From contig NZ_CP047165.1 of NCBI RefSeq assembly GCF_009833965.1, positions 2,046,001 to 2,110,000 on the forward strand: a stretch of 64,000 nucleotides of DNA, in the 5' to 3' direction. The DNA is from Pelistega ratti. Its GTDB lineage: Bacteria; Pseudomonadota; Gammaproteobacteria; Burkholderiales; Burkholderiaceae_B. Position numbers and translations under genes: made by a program. Position 1 is the stretch's first letter. Each line of letters opens with the position of its first letter. The notes beneath the pieces are model-generated. The model had not been told where the DNA came from and ran no database searches. It saw only the letters and a program-made list of their open reading frames with translations. This document shows positions 10,578-19,522 of the stretch, piece by piece.

Positions 10578-11444
10578 TTAATGTTCGTCAGGCATAAACC
10601 AATTAATTACAGCATCCAATCCACAGTGATTAATACTAAAACGGGCTTTGTCTTGTACAATAGGTTTAGCTCGGTAAGCTACAGAATAGTAAGCTTTTTC
10701 CATCATGAGTAAATCATTTGAACCATCACCAATAGCGATACATTGCTGAATACTTGCCCCTGCTTTTGCTGCTAGTGCTTCTAAATAATGCGCTTTCGCT
10801 TGTGCATCGATAATAGGTCCAAGAACTCGTCCAGTAAGAAGACCTTTTTCATCGATTTCTAATGTATTGGCATGCGTTTCAGATAAACCTAAACGTGCTT
10901 GTAGTCGCTCTGTAAAAAAGGTAAAACCACCAGATACCAATAGTGTTTTAATACCTGCCTCATGGGCTTTTTGGAGAAGATATTCTGCACCGGGATTAAG
11001 GAATAGCTTTTCTTGATATACTTTTTCAAGTGCGCTAGCGGGGACACCTTCTAACATAGCGACACGCCGGCGAAGACTTTCAGCAAAATCAGTTATTTCC
11101 CCTCGCATGGCTGCTTCTGTAATGGTGGCAACTTGCGCTTTACGACCTGCGATTGCCGCAATTTCATCAATACACTCAATATTAATGAGTGTTGAATCCA
11201 TATCCATAGCAAGGACTTTTATGTCGCTCCAATTTGCTAAGGACTGTGGAAAAAAAGCAAAATCTGCCTTACTTACTTTTGCTAACAGCTTGACTTCTTC
11301 AATACTATTTATATCTACATCTACTAATAATCCTGCATGAGCTCCCTGTAAAATAAGCTGATTTGCTTGAGCAATCGCAGCAATTTGTTCCATTTTTGAT
11401 AGAGTGAGTGTAGGTGATTGAATAACAATACAAGGGTGAGTCAT
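10578..11444 (-). CDS. serB: Phosphoserine phosphatase
   Basis: A 288-residue SerB that catalyses the last step of serine synthesis. An ACT-like N-terminal region precedes the HAD domain, whose nucleophile motif is MDMDSTLINIECIDE (first Asp nucleophile). Motif II is SGGFTFF and motif III is IGDGSNDLLMM. The ATG at 11444 is chosen because AAGGA lies 6 nt before it; the in-frame TTG at 11459 would place the ribosome binding site inside the gene. It stands alone on this strand, about 340 bp from nth. Confidence 0.95.
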   Translation of the reverse strand: MTHPCIVIQSPTLTLSKMEQIAAIAQANQLILQGAHAGLLVDVDINSIEEVKLLAKVSKADFAFFPQSLANWSDIKVLAMDMDSTLINIECIDEIAAIAGRKAQVATITEAAMRGEITDFAESLRRRVAMLEGVPASALEKVYQEKLFLNPGAEYLLQKAHEAGIKTLLVSGGFTFFTERLQARLGLSETHANTLEIDEKGLLTGRVLGPIIDAQAKAHYLEALAAKAGASIQQCIAIGDGSNDLLMMEKAYYSVAYRAKPIVQDKARFSINHCGLDAVINWFMPDEH

Positions 11445-11782
11445 AGTCGTCCTTAACAATAAGAGAGATTTATTATAAACCTAGATTAGGTGTTAGGAAG
11501 ATAAAGTAAAAATAGAATCGTATTTTCCATTAGATTAAGTAGGGGAATACGATATGAGAGAAACAATATTTACTGTAAAAAAGTAGTAATGATTTGAGTA
11601 TATGGATTGGTAAAGTGTCGTATTTGCTTTGTTTATATACAACTCCCATATGTTATATCAGGAAAATAAGCACTCTTTTTTGGGTAATAGTAGGTTAAGC
11701 TTGATATATCATATGGGCTTATTCGATATAAAGAAAAGGATAGGGGACTAGTGTGTAAATAGTAGTCCTCTACCCAAAGTCC
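11445..11782. other. Intergenic region between serB and nth
   Basis: About 340 bp of AT-rich sequence. A hairpin with arms of type GGACTA/TAGTCC lies at 11738-11772 on the downstream side of nth and may be a weak terminator. No gene is visible. Confidence 0.4.
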
Positions 11783-12421
11783 CTACGAGGGTTTTGTTTT
11801 GTCCTTATATTCACATAAGTCTGAAATATTACAATGAGGGCATTTAGGTTTTCGAGCAACACAGATATAACGACCATGAAGAATTAACCAATGATGAGCA
11901 TTGAGTAAATATTCTTTTGGGACAACTTTAAGTAATTTTTGTTCTACTTCGAGTACATTTTTCCCTGGAGCAATCCCTGTGCGATTAGATACTCGGAAAA
12001 TATGTGTATCGACTGCCATTGTTGCTTGCCCAAAAGCGGTATTAAGGACAACATTTGCTGTTTTACGACCAACACCAGGCAATGCTTCTAAGGCTTCTCT
12101 CGTTTGAGGTACTTCACCATTGTATTGATTGACTAGTATTTCACAGGTTTTAAGTACATTTTTAGCCTTTGTTTTATAAAGACCAATAGAACGAATAGCT
12201 TGTGTAAAGTCATCCAGTCCCATATCCAGAATATCTTGTGCTGTTTTACGTGTTGAAAAAATAGGACGAGTTGCAATATTGACAGATTTGTCTGTTGCCT
12301 GGGCAGAAAGAATCACCGCAATTAATAGCTGAAAAGGATTCTCATAAAGTAATTCTGTCTTAGGATCTGGATTTGCCGCTTGAAAGCGAGCAAATATTTC
12401 GGTACGTTTTTGTTTATTCAT
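11783..12421 (-). CDS. nth: Endonuclease III (DNA glycosylase/AP lyase)
   Basis: A 212-residue protein matching the E. coli Nth length. It has the helix-hairpin-helix LPGVGRKTANVVL with the catalytic lysine (about residue 121), the catalytic aspartate in VDTHIFRVSNR, and a C-terminal 4Fe-4S loop spaced C-x6-C-x2-C-x5-C (CVARKPKCPHCNISDLC). It removes oxidised pyrimidines in base-excision repair. It is followed by the RnfB-like gene 81 bp upstream on the same strand; in many betaproteobacteria nth and rnfB are likewise adjacent. Confidence 0.96.
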   Translation of the reverse strand: MNKQKRTEIFARFQAANPDPKTELLYENPFQLLIAVILSAQATDKSVNIATRPIFSTRKTAQDILDMGLDDFTQAIRSIGLYKTKAKNVLKTCEILVNQYNGEVPQTREALEALPGVGRKTANVVLNTAFGQATMAVDTHIFRVSNRTGIAPGKNVLEVEQKLLKVVPKEYLLNAHHWLILHGRYICVARKPKCPHCNISDLCEYKDKTKPS

Positions 12422-12502
12422 AAATACATTCTACTGTATCAGGATTATCAATATTTATATCAATACTTTTATGGCAAGTAGAGAATGGTAAAAACTATTT
12501 GT

Positions 12503-13201
12503 TTATTGGGCGGATTGGCGTCTTGCTCTTGCCCGTGCTAATGCCATAGCAATAGCGGCTGATTTTGCATGACTTGCTTCTTGATTATTTTGTAAAATCC
12601 CTGATTGTTTATCCTCTTTATGGAGCTTTTCGGCAACTGTATCAGCAGAGGATAATATATCTGTTGGTCGGGAAGAATGTTGATTTAAACGTTCCTCTTC
12701 ATTTGCCGCTAAATCTGCTAAACGTTTTGTTCGGTGCTCATGGCGTGCTTTGGCATCATCTGCATCAAGTTGAGTCCATTCTTTGGGCGCAGGAATCATT
12801 TGAATACAGTCAACAGGACAAACGGGAACGCATAATTCACAGCCAGAGCATAAGTCTGAAATGATGGTATGCATAAATTTATTTGCCCCCATAATGGCAT
12901 CCACAGGACAGGCTTTTATGCAGAGGGTACAGCCAATACAGTGATTTTCATCTATTTTTGCCCAATGTAGGGGGGTAGTCTCCCCACAGCTTGTATTTAG
13001 TGGAAGAGGGGGAGTATTGAGTAATGCTGCTAGTTTGGCAATACCTGCTTCACCGCCAGGGGGGCATCGGTTAATGGATTCACCCTTTGTAGCAATGGCA
13101 GTAGCATAGGCATGACAATCTTCATAACCGCATTTGGTACATTGTGTTTGCGGTAGGATAGTGTCAATTTTTTGAATCAGTATTTGTGTTGATTCACTCA
13201 T
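12503..13201 (-). CDS. rnfB: RnfB-like iron-sulfur protein without a membrane anchor
   Basis: 232 residues. An N-terminal Fe-S domain has the cysteine pattern [11 protein letters not shown] followed by CPPGG, and two 4Fe-4S ferredoxin motifs follow ([12 protein letters not shown] and [12 protein letters not shown]). This is the order in RnfB/RsxB, but the N-terminal transmembrane helix of RnfB is missing. The tail is charged and basic (RARARR). No other rnf subunit genes lie nearby, so it probably acts as a soluble electron carrier rather than in a full Rnf complex. It is upstream of nth on the same strand. Confidence 0.82.
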   Translation of the reverse strand: MSESTQILIQKIDTILPQTQCTKCGYEDCHAYATAIATKGESINRCPPGGEAGIAKLAALLNTPPLPLNTSCGETTPLHWAKIDENHCIGCTLCIKACPVDAIMGANKFMHTIISDLCSGCELCVPVCPVDCIQMIPAPKEWTQLDADDAKARHEHRTKRLADLAANEEERLNQHSSRPTDILSSADTVAEKLHKEDKQSGILQNNQEASHAKSAAIAMALARARARRQSAQ

Positions 13202-13337
13202 ACAATAGAAAATCCTTAGAGGGGTATAGATATATCAGAAGGCAGACTTTACGTTAGAGTGCAACATGGGGGTTCTACATTGATTAATGGATTATTTATG
13301 TTGCACTTCTATTTTAAATTTAAGGGTGTATCAATAC

Positions 13338-14108
13338 TTACCAATACTTCTCAACAGCAAGATTACCGATATTACCTCGGCGACCTGCAGCAAATCCTTT
13401 TTCACTTAAGATTTTACGAGCCTCTGTTAGCATATCGGGATTACCACATAACATCACACAATCCGTTGCAGGGTTTAAATCTACTCCTGCTAGTTTAGCT
13501 AACTCATCGTGTTCAATCAGGTGTGTTAGGCGTTTTTGAGGGTAATGTGCATGAGGTTCACGCGTAGGAAGTGGTAAGTAAATAAAACGATCTCCCCATT
13601 GGGATTTCCATTGGGCAATGGTTTCTTGATAACTAAGTTCGTTGATATAGCGAACCCCGTGGCATAAAACCACTTGATCAAAACGTTCCCATGTGGTGGC
13701 ATCATGAATAATAGATAAATAAGCGGATAAACCCGTCCCTGTTGCCAGTAACCAAAGGGTTTTACCACCATTAGGAAAATTATCAAGTGTTAAAAAACCA
13801 ACAGGTGTCTTATCAATGTAGAGTGAATCACCAATCGATAAAGCGGCTAATCGAGGGCTAAACTGCCCATCAGGTACGACAACTGCATAAAATTCTAGGT
13901 CAGTGCTATCAACAGGGTTTACCATTGAAAAACCACGCCAAAGAGTAGGTTCTCCATTTTCTTGTTCTGGCAAACCTAAACGCGCAAATTGCCCTGGTTT
14001 AAACTGAAACTCAGGAGACCGAGTTGTTTTAATAGAAAAGAGTTTATTATCTACCCAATAGCGAATATCTGTAATGGTTTCTTTGGTATATCGTTGTTCA
14101 GTTGACAT
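13338..14108 (-). CDS. fpr: Ferredoxin-NADP(+) reductase
   Basis: 256 residues, the usual size of bacterial Fpr. The FAD-binding barrel includes FKPGQFARLGL and the flavin motif RGFSMVN (R-x-x-S type), and the NAD(P) domain has LLATGTGLSAYLS and MLCGNPDMLTEARK. The C-terminus ends in an aromatic (VEKYW). The enzyme moves electrons between NADPH and ferredoxin. The start codon lies 1 bp after the fdxA stop, so the two are one transcript and likely redox partners. Confidence 0.94.
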   Translation of the reverse strand: MSTEQRYTKETITDIRYWVDNKLFSIKTTRSPEFQFKPGQFARLGLPEQENGEPTLWRGFSMVNPVDSTDLEFYAVVVPDGQFSPRLAALSIGDSLYIDKTPVGFLTLDNFPNGGKTLWLLATGTGLSAYLSIIHDATTWERFDQVVLCHGVRYINELSYQETIAQWKSQWGDRFIYLPLPTREPHAHYPQKRLTHLIEHDELAKLAGVDLNPATDCVMLCGNPDMLTEARKILSEKGFAAGRRGNIGNLAVEKYW

Positions 14109-14109
14109 A

Positions 14110-14436
14110 TTAAGGCTTTTCTAAATAGGGAAGTTTATCAGGAACACCATTCCATTTGTCCGCATCTTCAAGCGGTTTTTTAGAACGATTAATAAAACCA
14201 AAAGTAGGTGCTAATTCTTCATTGATTTTGATAAAGTTAACTTGATCTGCTGGTACATCTTCTTCAGCAAAAATAGCATTAGCAGGGCATTCTGGTACAC
14301 AAACACCACAGTCGATGCACTCATCGGGGTCAATAACTAAAAAATTAGGACCTTCTTTGAAACAGTCCACCGGACAAACATCAACACAGTCAGTATATTT
14401 ACATTTGATGCAATTTTCAGTTACTACATGGGTCAT
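14110..14436 (-). CDS. fdxA: Ferredoxin FdxA (7Fe type)
   Basis: 108 residues. The N-terminal cluster ligands are [18 protein letters not shown] and the second motif is [12 protein letters not shown], the 3Fe-4S plus 4Fe-4S pattern of FdxA. The tail contains the family segment [10 protein letters not shown]. The ATG at 14436 is preferred over an in-frame GTG at 14448 because GGAA then sits at ribosome-binding distance. It is first in a two-gene operon with fpr and divergent from pncB. Confidence 0.95.
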   Translation of the reverse strand: MTHVVTENCIKCKYTDCVDVCPVDCFKEGPNFLVIDPDECIDCGVCVPECPANAIFAEEDVPADQVNFIKINEELAPTFGFINRSKKPLEDADKWNGVPDKLPYLEKP

Positions 14437-14556
14437 TTGGATTTCCACAAAAAAGAAATTGATAATGTATGATTTTACTCTTTATTTTCTAAAAAAGTAC
14501 CTAAAACCCTAAAGCTATGATAACGTTATAGTAGTTTTATGCAAAAAGGTAATGGA

Positions 14557-15732
14557 ATGATTATTAATTCACTATTAGATACTGATTTGTACAAGTTTAG
14601 TATGATGCAGGTGGTATTGCATCAGTTTCCTAGTGCGCAAGTAGAATATCTTTTTAAATGTCGTACACAAGGGATTAATTTACGTCCGTTTATCAAAGAA
14701 ATTCGAGAAGAAATTCATCATTTATGTCAATTAAGGTTTTCTGATGATGAGTTGGAGTATTTGAGAAATTTACGCTTTATTAAAGAAGATTTTGTAGAGT
14801 TTTTAGGATTATTCCATTTGCCTGAGCGCTGCATTACTGTTTCTGAAGCCCCTGAAGATGGCGAGATCAATATTCAAGTTAAGGGGTCGTGGTTGCATAC
14901 GATTCTTTTTGAAATTCCTGTTCTCGCTATTGTGAATGAAGTGTATTTCAGAAATACTTATCCAAATATGGATTTTGCAGAGGGTCGCCGGCGATTAAAA
15001 GCAAAGATAGACTTGGTCAAAAATGCAACGGATATAGCTGACTTTAAATTTGCTGATTATGGGACACGTCGCCGTTTTTCTAAAGAATGGCATGATGAGG
15101 TTGTATATACCTTAATGCAGCATTTACCTGAGCAATTTGTCGGCACTAGTAATGTATGGTTAGCTAAAAAATATAATATTACACCATTAGGGACAATGGC
15201 TCATGAATACTTACAGGCTTGCCAAGCATTAGGGCCTCGTTTGAGAGATTCGCAAGTCTTTGCTCTTGAAAAATGGGCACAAGAATATCGAGGAGACTTA
15301 GGCATTGCCCTATCAGATGTATATGGGTTAAATGCTTTTTTGCGTGATTTTGATATGTTCTTCTGCAAATTATTTGATGGTGCGCGTCATGATTCAGGTG
15401 ATCCATTTGAATGGGGAGAACGATTATTACAGCACTATCTCAATAATCGGGTTGATCCTCGTATGAAAACATTGGTTTTCTCAGATAGCTTGAATTTTGA
15501 GTTGGCATTAGAAATCGCTAGACGATTTAAAGGACGTTGCAAAACCTCTTTTGGTATTGGTACAAATCTGACAAATGATATTGGTGTACCTCCCCTACAA
15601 ATTGTGATGAAGATGGTAGGGTGTAATGGACAACCTGTTGCAAAAGTATCGGATGAACCGAGTAAAACTATGAGTGTTGATCCAGAGTATTTAAGTTATT
15701 TACGTCATGTGTTTGATTTACCAAAGGGGTAA
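14557..15732 (+). CDS. pncB: Nicotinate phosphoribosyltransferase
   Basis: 391 residues from the chosen start. The protein begins [18 protein letters not shown], the typical PncB opening, and has [15 protein letters not shown] with the histidine that is phosphorylated in the E. coli enzyme. [15 protein letters not shown] and [10 protein letters not shown] near the end are family motifs. It makes NaMN from nicotinate in NAD salvage. AAAGG lies about 8 nt before 14557; an in-frame ATG at 14539 is less likely. Confidence 0.95.
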   Translation: MIINSLLDTDLYKFSMMQVVLHQFPSAQVEYLFKCRTQGINLRPFIKEIREEIHHLCQLRFSDDELEYLRNLRFIKEDFVEFLGLFHLPERCITVSEAPEDGEINIQVKGSWLHTILFEIPVLAIVNEVYFRNTYPNMDFAEGRRRLKAKIDLVKNATDIADFKFADYGTRRRFSKEWHDEVVYTLMQHLPEQFVGTSNVWLAKKYNITPLGTMAHEYLQACQALGPRLRDSQVFALEKWAQEYRGDLGIALSDVYGLNAFLRDFDMFFCKLFDGARHDSGDPFEWGERLLQHYLNNRVDPRMKTLVFSDSLNFELALEIARRFKGRCKTSFGIGTNLTNDIGVPPLQIVMKMVGCNGQPVAKVSDEPSKTMSVDPEYLSYLRHVFDLPKG

Positions 15733-15972
15733 TGTGTATATAGGACTTCTTCTTCGCCATAGAAAATTTATTAAGTGAATGGCTATTTATTCGTACTTTA
15801 TTATAGGGGTTAAAGTCATTTCTTGATATAGGTAGAGAATACTGCTTGGCTGTATGGTGAAAGGATGGGTATAGAAATCTTGTATATGTTTTTTTAGATG
15901 TGATTTAGGGTAAATAAAATATATTATTATTGTATGATTTGGGATAAACAGTATAGATAAAAGGAATGTTTG

Positions 15973-16323
15973 ATGAGTGATATAAAACGAACAAATGTAG
16001 AAGTACGCTATTCAGATATGGCGGTATATAATGGAGTGGCTTATTTAGCAGGGCAAGTACCTGATGATGCTAGTTTAGATATGCAGGGGCAAACACGACA
16101 AGTATTAGAAACCATTGATCGCTTATTGGCACAAGCAGGGACGAATAAAGACCGTTTGCTTATGGTACAAATCTTTATCAGTAATATCGCAGAGATTGAT
16201 GAAATGAATAAAGCCTGGGATGCTTGGGTATCTAAAACAAATGCGCCGCCACGAGCAACCGTGGAGGCTCGTTTAGCCAATCCTGATTGGAAAGTGGAAA
16301 TTATTGTTACTGCGGCAGTTTAA
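15973..16323 (+). CDS. RidA family protein (YjgF/YER057c/UK114)
   Basis: 116 residues. It has the family segments YLAGQVPDD, QTRQVLETIDRLLAQAGT and APPRATVEARLANPDWKVEI; the conserved arginine of the active site is in PPRATVEA. RidA proteins hydrolyse reactive enamine/imine intermediates formed by PLP enzymes. The acidic-loop variant LANPDWKVEI places it in a RidA subfamily (Rid1-7) rather than clearly in archetypal RidA. The ATG at 15973 is used; a TTG sits one codon earlier. It stands alone. Confidence 0.88.
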   Translation: MSDIKRTNVEVRYSDMAVYNGVAYLAGQVPDDASLDMQGQTRQVLETIDRLLAQAGTNKDRLLMVQIFISNIAEIDEMNKAWDAWVSKTNAPPRATVEARLANPDWKVEIIVTAAV

Positions 16324-16528
16324 AAGGCTGTATTATGTAGGCTAAAAATAGCCTATGCTAAATTTATCCAATTTCTTTTTTTCAAAAAGTCATTAACAAT
16401 AATACTTATTGCCTTATTCATTTTGTATGAATAGAGGTAGGCATAGTGAAGAAAAGAGTTATAGACAATGTCTTAGGATAATATTTTACGAGCAAATATC
16501 TTTTTCTTCACTTAAAAATAAATAAAAG

Positions 16529-16575
16529 CTAAGTTGGGATACGCCAAATCAGGTGTATCGACTGACTTAGTTTTT
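16529..16575 (+). terminator. Hairpin with T-run just before the RHS gene
   Basis: CTAAGT pairs with ACTTAG outside and GATACGCC with GGTGTATC inside, followed by TTTTT. The hairpin ends only 31 nt before the RHS start codon, so it is either the ridA terminator or an attenuator in the RHS leader. Confidence 0.6.
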
Positions 16576-16606
16576 ATAGTGCTACTATTTTTTGGTGAGG
16601 TAAGTG

Positions 16607-19363
16607 ATGAAGTATATTTGGTGGGGGCTTTTTGTCTTTTTGATAGTAAATAATACCGTTGCACAAGAGGTAAAAACGTGTTTAGCCGCTAAAACAGGCA
16701 ATCCTTGTGCCTATCATGCATTTGAACCTAAACTGAATTTGGGGGTGGGTAACCCCATTCATTTAATGAGTGGTAATAAGTTTCAACAAGAAGAAGATGT
16801 ATTGATGCGTCCTTCAGGCTTAGAAATGACACGGTATTACAATGCCATGGCAACAGTGGCTAATCCAATGGGGGCAGGGTGGACACATTCTTATTCAACA
16901 CATTTATACCCTTTTTCGCACGCTTGGCAGATTGTATTAGATGATGGGCAAAGAATTCTGTTTAGCTCTCCCAAAAATGGGAAGGCAGTAGCACAAAATA
17001 CTAATGAAGGTTATATCCAACAAAACACGCAAGGAAATTGGGAGTGGCATAGACCAGAAGGTAGCCTGCGAGTTTTCAATGCACAAGGTTATTTGATTGA
17101 ATTAGCGTTATTTGGTTTTCCTAAAGTGTATATTGATTATCAGCTATTAGATGGTAAACCGTATATTTCTCGTGTCTTTAATGAACAGGAAACCTTAACG
17201 TTTCACTATGCATTACAAGGTCAACATTATGTATTAAAACAAGTGGAAAGCCCTGTAGGTATATTTAGCTATCAATATGATATACCGACTGATTTTTCTG
17301 CTACGCGTTTATTAAAAGTTGTACGTGCTGATAAATGGCAACGAGAATATCTCTATGAGGAAATACATCAAGCAGGTGATCCTTATCGTTTGACGGGGAT
17401 TCATTTAATCACACCAGAAAGCAAAATATTACGCCTAAATGAATGGCATTATCAAGCAGATGGAAAGGCAATTTATAGCTATACAACATTAGTAGATGAA
17501 GCATTAACCATTGATTATCAGCAAGAAGCAACACAAAATAACACACACAGCCTAACCGTAGTAACAGATAAAGAGGGACAACAAACATTCATTAAAGGAG
17601 TGATGAAAGCTGGGCAGTATTTGCTTGAAGAGGTTTCTGGTGTAGGGTGTTATCTTTGCCCTCAAGTGGGAACAAAAGCGAGTTATAACGCACAGGGACA
17701 GTTAAGCTACATCAATGGGTTTTCTATTTATCGAGATCAACAAGCTAATGTAAAGTCTATTGATTTTGAACACCCTACATGGGGTAAGACAACTATTTTT
17801 TATCATTCAAATGGGATGCCTATTGAATGGGAAAATGTTTTAACAGGTAAGAAAAAAGTTGGTTTTCAACATAGTATTCTGCTGGAAGAAAATAAGGATA
17901 ATGTGGCCCAGCCGTTTGTTAAGCTAGAAGAGGATAAACTTATCTTTAAAAATAATTTATATTTAAAGCAAAATAATAAAAACTTTCAAGACCGACATCT
18001 CATCTTAGAAAAAGCAGGAAAACCAATTTGGACACAACAACGACAATATAGCCCTGAGGGTATTTTGCTCGCTGAAAAAATTATTTTTCATGAGATGAAT
18101 AAAACAGTATATCAACAGTATTCTTATGATAATAAAATACGATTAATAGTAGGTTTACAAAATATTTATGATGGCGTGGATAGTGAAAAGTTATATATAC
18201 CCAATCAGAAAAAAGTAGTACCCAATAAGGGAGAACAACAAGTATTTAATACAGTTGATGTCAGTGAGTTATCTGCTCATACTACCAGTATAAATAATAA
18301 ATCTACGGTAGAAACTAAAGAAAAAGTGCAGGTAGAAGAACCCCCTCAACATACAAAGCCAATAGCCTCTCATACGTTTTATTATGCTTGGCAACGAGAA
18401 GGGAATAGTGCTGCTTATGCTATTGATGGAAAGACAGAGAAACCTGTTGTATATCATCCGCAAAAAGAGCGTATTATTGAGGTGAATAATCTACGGTTAC
18501 ATTATCAAATAATGCAACGAACTATCTCTGTAGAAGAGGGTAAATTGGGTGATAAGCAAAAAGGAGCAGTAATTCGTGATAGAGAGAATACACAAGAAGA
18601 TAAAAATAACCGTACAGAAGCAAATGCTAACCTTACAGATTCATCCTATACTTTATGGCGGATTGACTCGGTTAAAAAGGGTAATGAGCTTATTGCAAAA
18701 TATGATTATGAGGGAGGTATCCGTACGAAGAAAACATTGAAAGATAAAGTCATTTATTTTAAGTATAAAGAAAATAAATTAGTAGAAGAAATCATAGAAA
18801 GACAAGGAAAAGTAAGTTTAAAAAGACACTATTATTATTCAGGCATAATGCCTATTGCTTTTACAGAAGAAGTGATTTCTCTTAGTGAAAGGGAGGATAC
18901 TGTTTTTGGTAAAAGGATAAAAGAGAATAATGTTTCTACTCAAGGAAAGAATGAAGAGGGAATTGTTGAGCATCAAGATACACTAAAAGTATTTTATATT
19001 CATAATGATCACCTTGGGCAACCCTTTTTAGTATCAGATGAACAGCAAAATATTCAATGGGCAGCCTATTATAGCCCTATGGGAGAGGCAACTATTATCA
19101 AAGAGAATATTGAATTTAATCTACGACAACCTGGGCAATACTATGATGTAGAAACACAATTGCATGATAATTATTTTAGAACCTATGATCCTAAAGCAGG
19201 ACATTATTTAGAGCCTGACCCTCTAGGGCCTACGCTAACAAATGACCCTTATGGTTATGTTGCTCAACAACCCCGCCATTTTATTGATCCATTAGGGTTA
19301 GAGTATATTAATTGGTTAGAACAAGAGTTAGATTGGACTTCTCATTTAGAAGTAGTAGAATAA
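16607..19363 (+). CDS. RHS-repeat protein with signal peptide and no toxin tail
   Basis: 918 residues. A Sec-type signal peptide (MKYIWWGLFVFLIVNNTVAQ) opens the protein. A DUF6531-like region follows at about 45-100, with VGNPIHLMSGNK and GAGWTHSYS. The middle has degenerate YD repeats interrupted by a Lys/Glu-rich stretch (about 530-690). The C-terminus holds the RHS core (HNDHLGQP, YSPMGEA, DNYFRTYDPKAGHYLEPDP, and DPLGL). Only about 20 residues follow DPLGL, where polymorphic toxins carry a 100-200-residue toxin. GAGG precedes the ATG at 16607. No immunity gene, VgrG or PAAR gene is near. The role is unknown; it may be a shell protein or a toxin-less relic. Confidence 0.85.
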   Translation: MKYIWWGLFVFLIVNNTVAQEVKTCLAAKTGNPCAYHAFEPKLNLGVGNPIHLMSGNKFQQEEDVLMRPSGLEMTRYYNAMATVANPMGAGWTHSYSTHLYPFSHAWQIVLDDGQRILFSSPKNGKAVAQNTNEGYIQQNTQGNWEWHRPEGSLRVFNAQGYLIELALFGFPKVYIDYQLLDGKPYISRVFNEQETLTFHYALQGQHYVLKQVESPVGIFSYQYDIPTDFSATRLLKVVRADKWQREYLYEEIHQAGDPYRLTGIHLITPESKILRLNEWHYQADGKAIYSYTTLVDEALTIDYQQEATQNNTHSLTVVTDKEGQQTFIKGVMKAGQYLLEEVSGVGCYLCPQVGTKASYNAQGQLSYINGFSIYRDQQANVKSIDFEHPTWGKTTIFYHSNGMPIEWENVLTGKKKVGFQHSILLEENKDNVAQPFVKLEEDKLIFKNNLYLKQNNKNFQDRHLILEKAGKPIWTQQRQYSPEGILLAEKIIFHEMNKTVYQQYSYDNKIRLIVGLQNIYDGVDSEKLYIPNQKKVVPNKGEQQVFNTVDVSELSAHTTSINNKSTVETKEKVQVEEPPQHTKPIASHTFYYAWQREGNSAAYAIDGKTEKPVVYHPQKERIIEVNNLRLHYQIMQRTISVEEGKLGDKQKGAVIRDRENTQEDKNNRTEANANLTDSSYTLWRIDSVKKGNELIAKYDYEGGIRTKKTLKDKVIYFKYKENKLVEEIIERQGKVSLKRHYYYSGIMPIAFTEEVISLSEREDTVFGKRIKENNVSTQGKNEEGIVEHQDTLKVFYIHNDHLGQPFLVSDEQQNIQWAAYYSPMGEATIIKENIEFNLRQPGQYYDVETQLHDNYFRTYDPKAGHYLEPDPLGPTLTNDPYGYVAQQPRHFIDPLGLEYINWLEQELDWTSHLEVVE

Positions 19364-19390
19364 GTGAATTTGAATCTACTATATTTATAT

Positions 19391-19425
19391 AAAACCTATT
19401 ATATAAGATTTATATAATAGGTTTT
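19391..19425. terminator. Bidirectional terminator between RHS gene and tannase gene
   Basis: A 15-bp perfect inverted repeat, aaaacctattatata at 19391-19405 with its complement at 19411-19425 around AGATT. Flanking T-rich and A-rich tracts serve both strands. Confidence 0.75.
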
Positions 19426-19522
19426 AATATTTTATATTTAAAATTTTATAGATTATTTATAAGATTTTATAATCTTTTTTAGAATCAAAATGATAAAGAA
19501 ACAACGGCATTTGCAATTGTTT

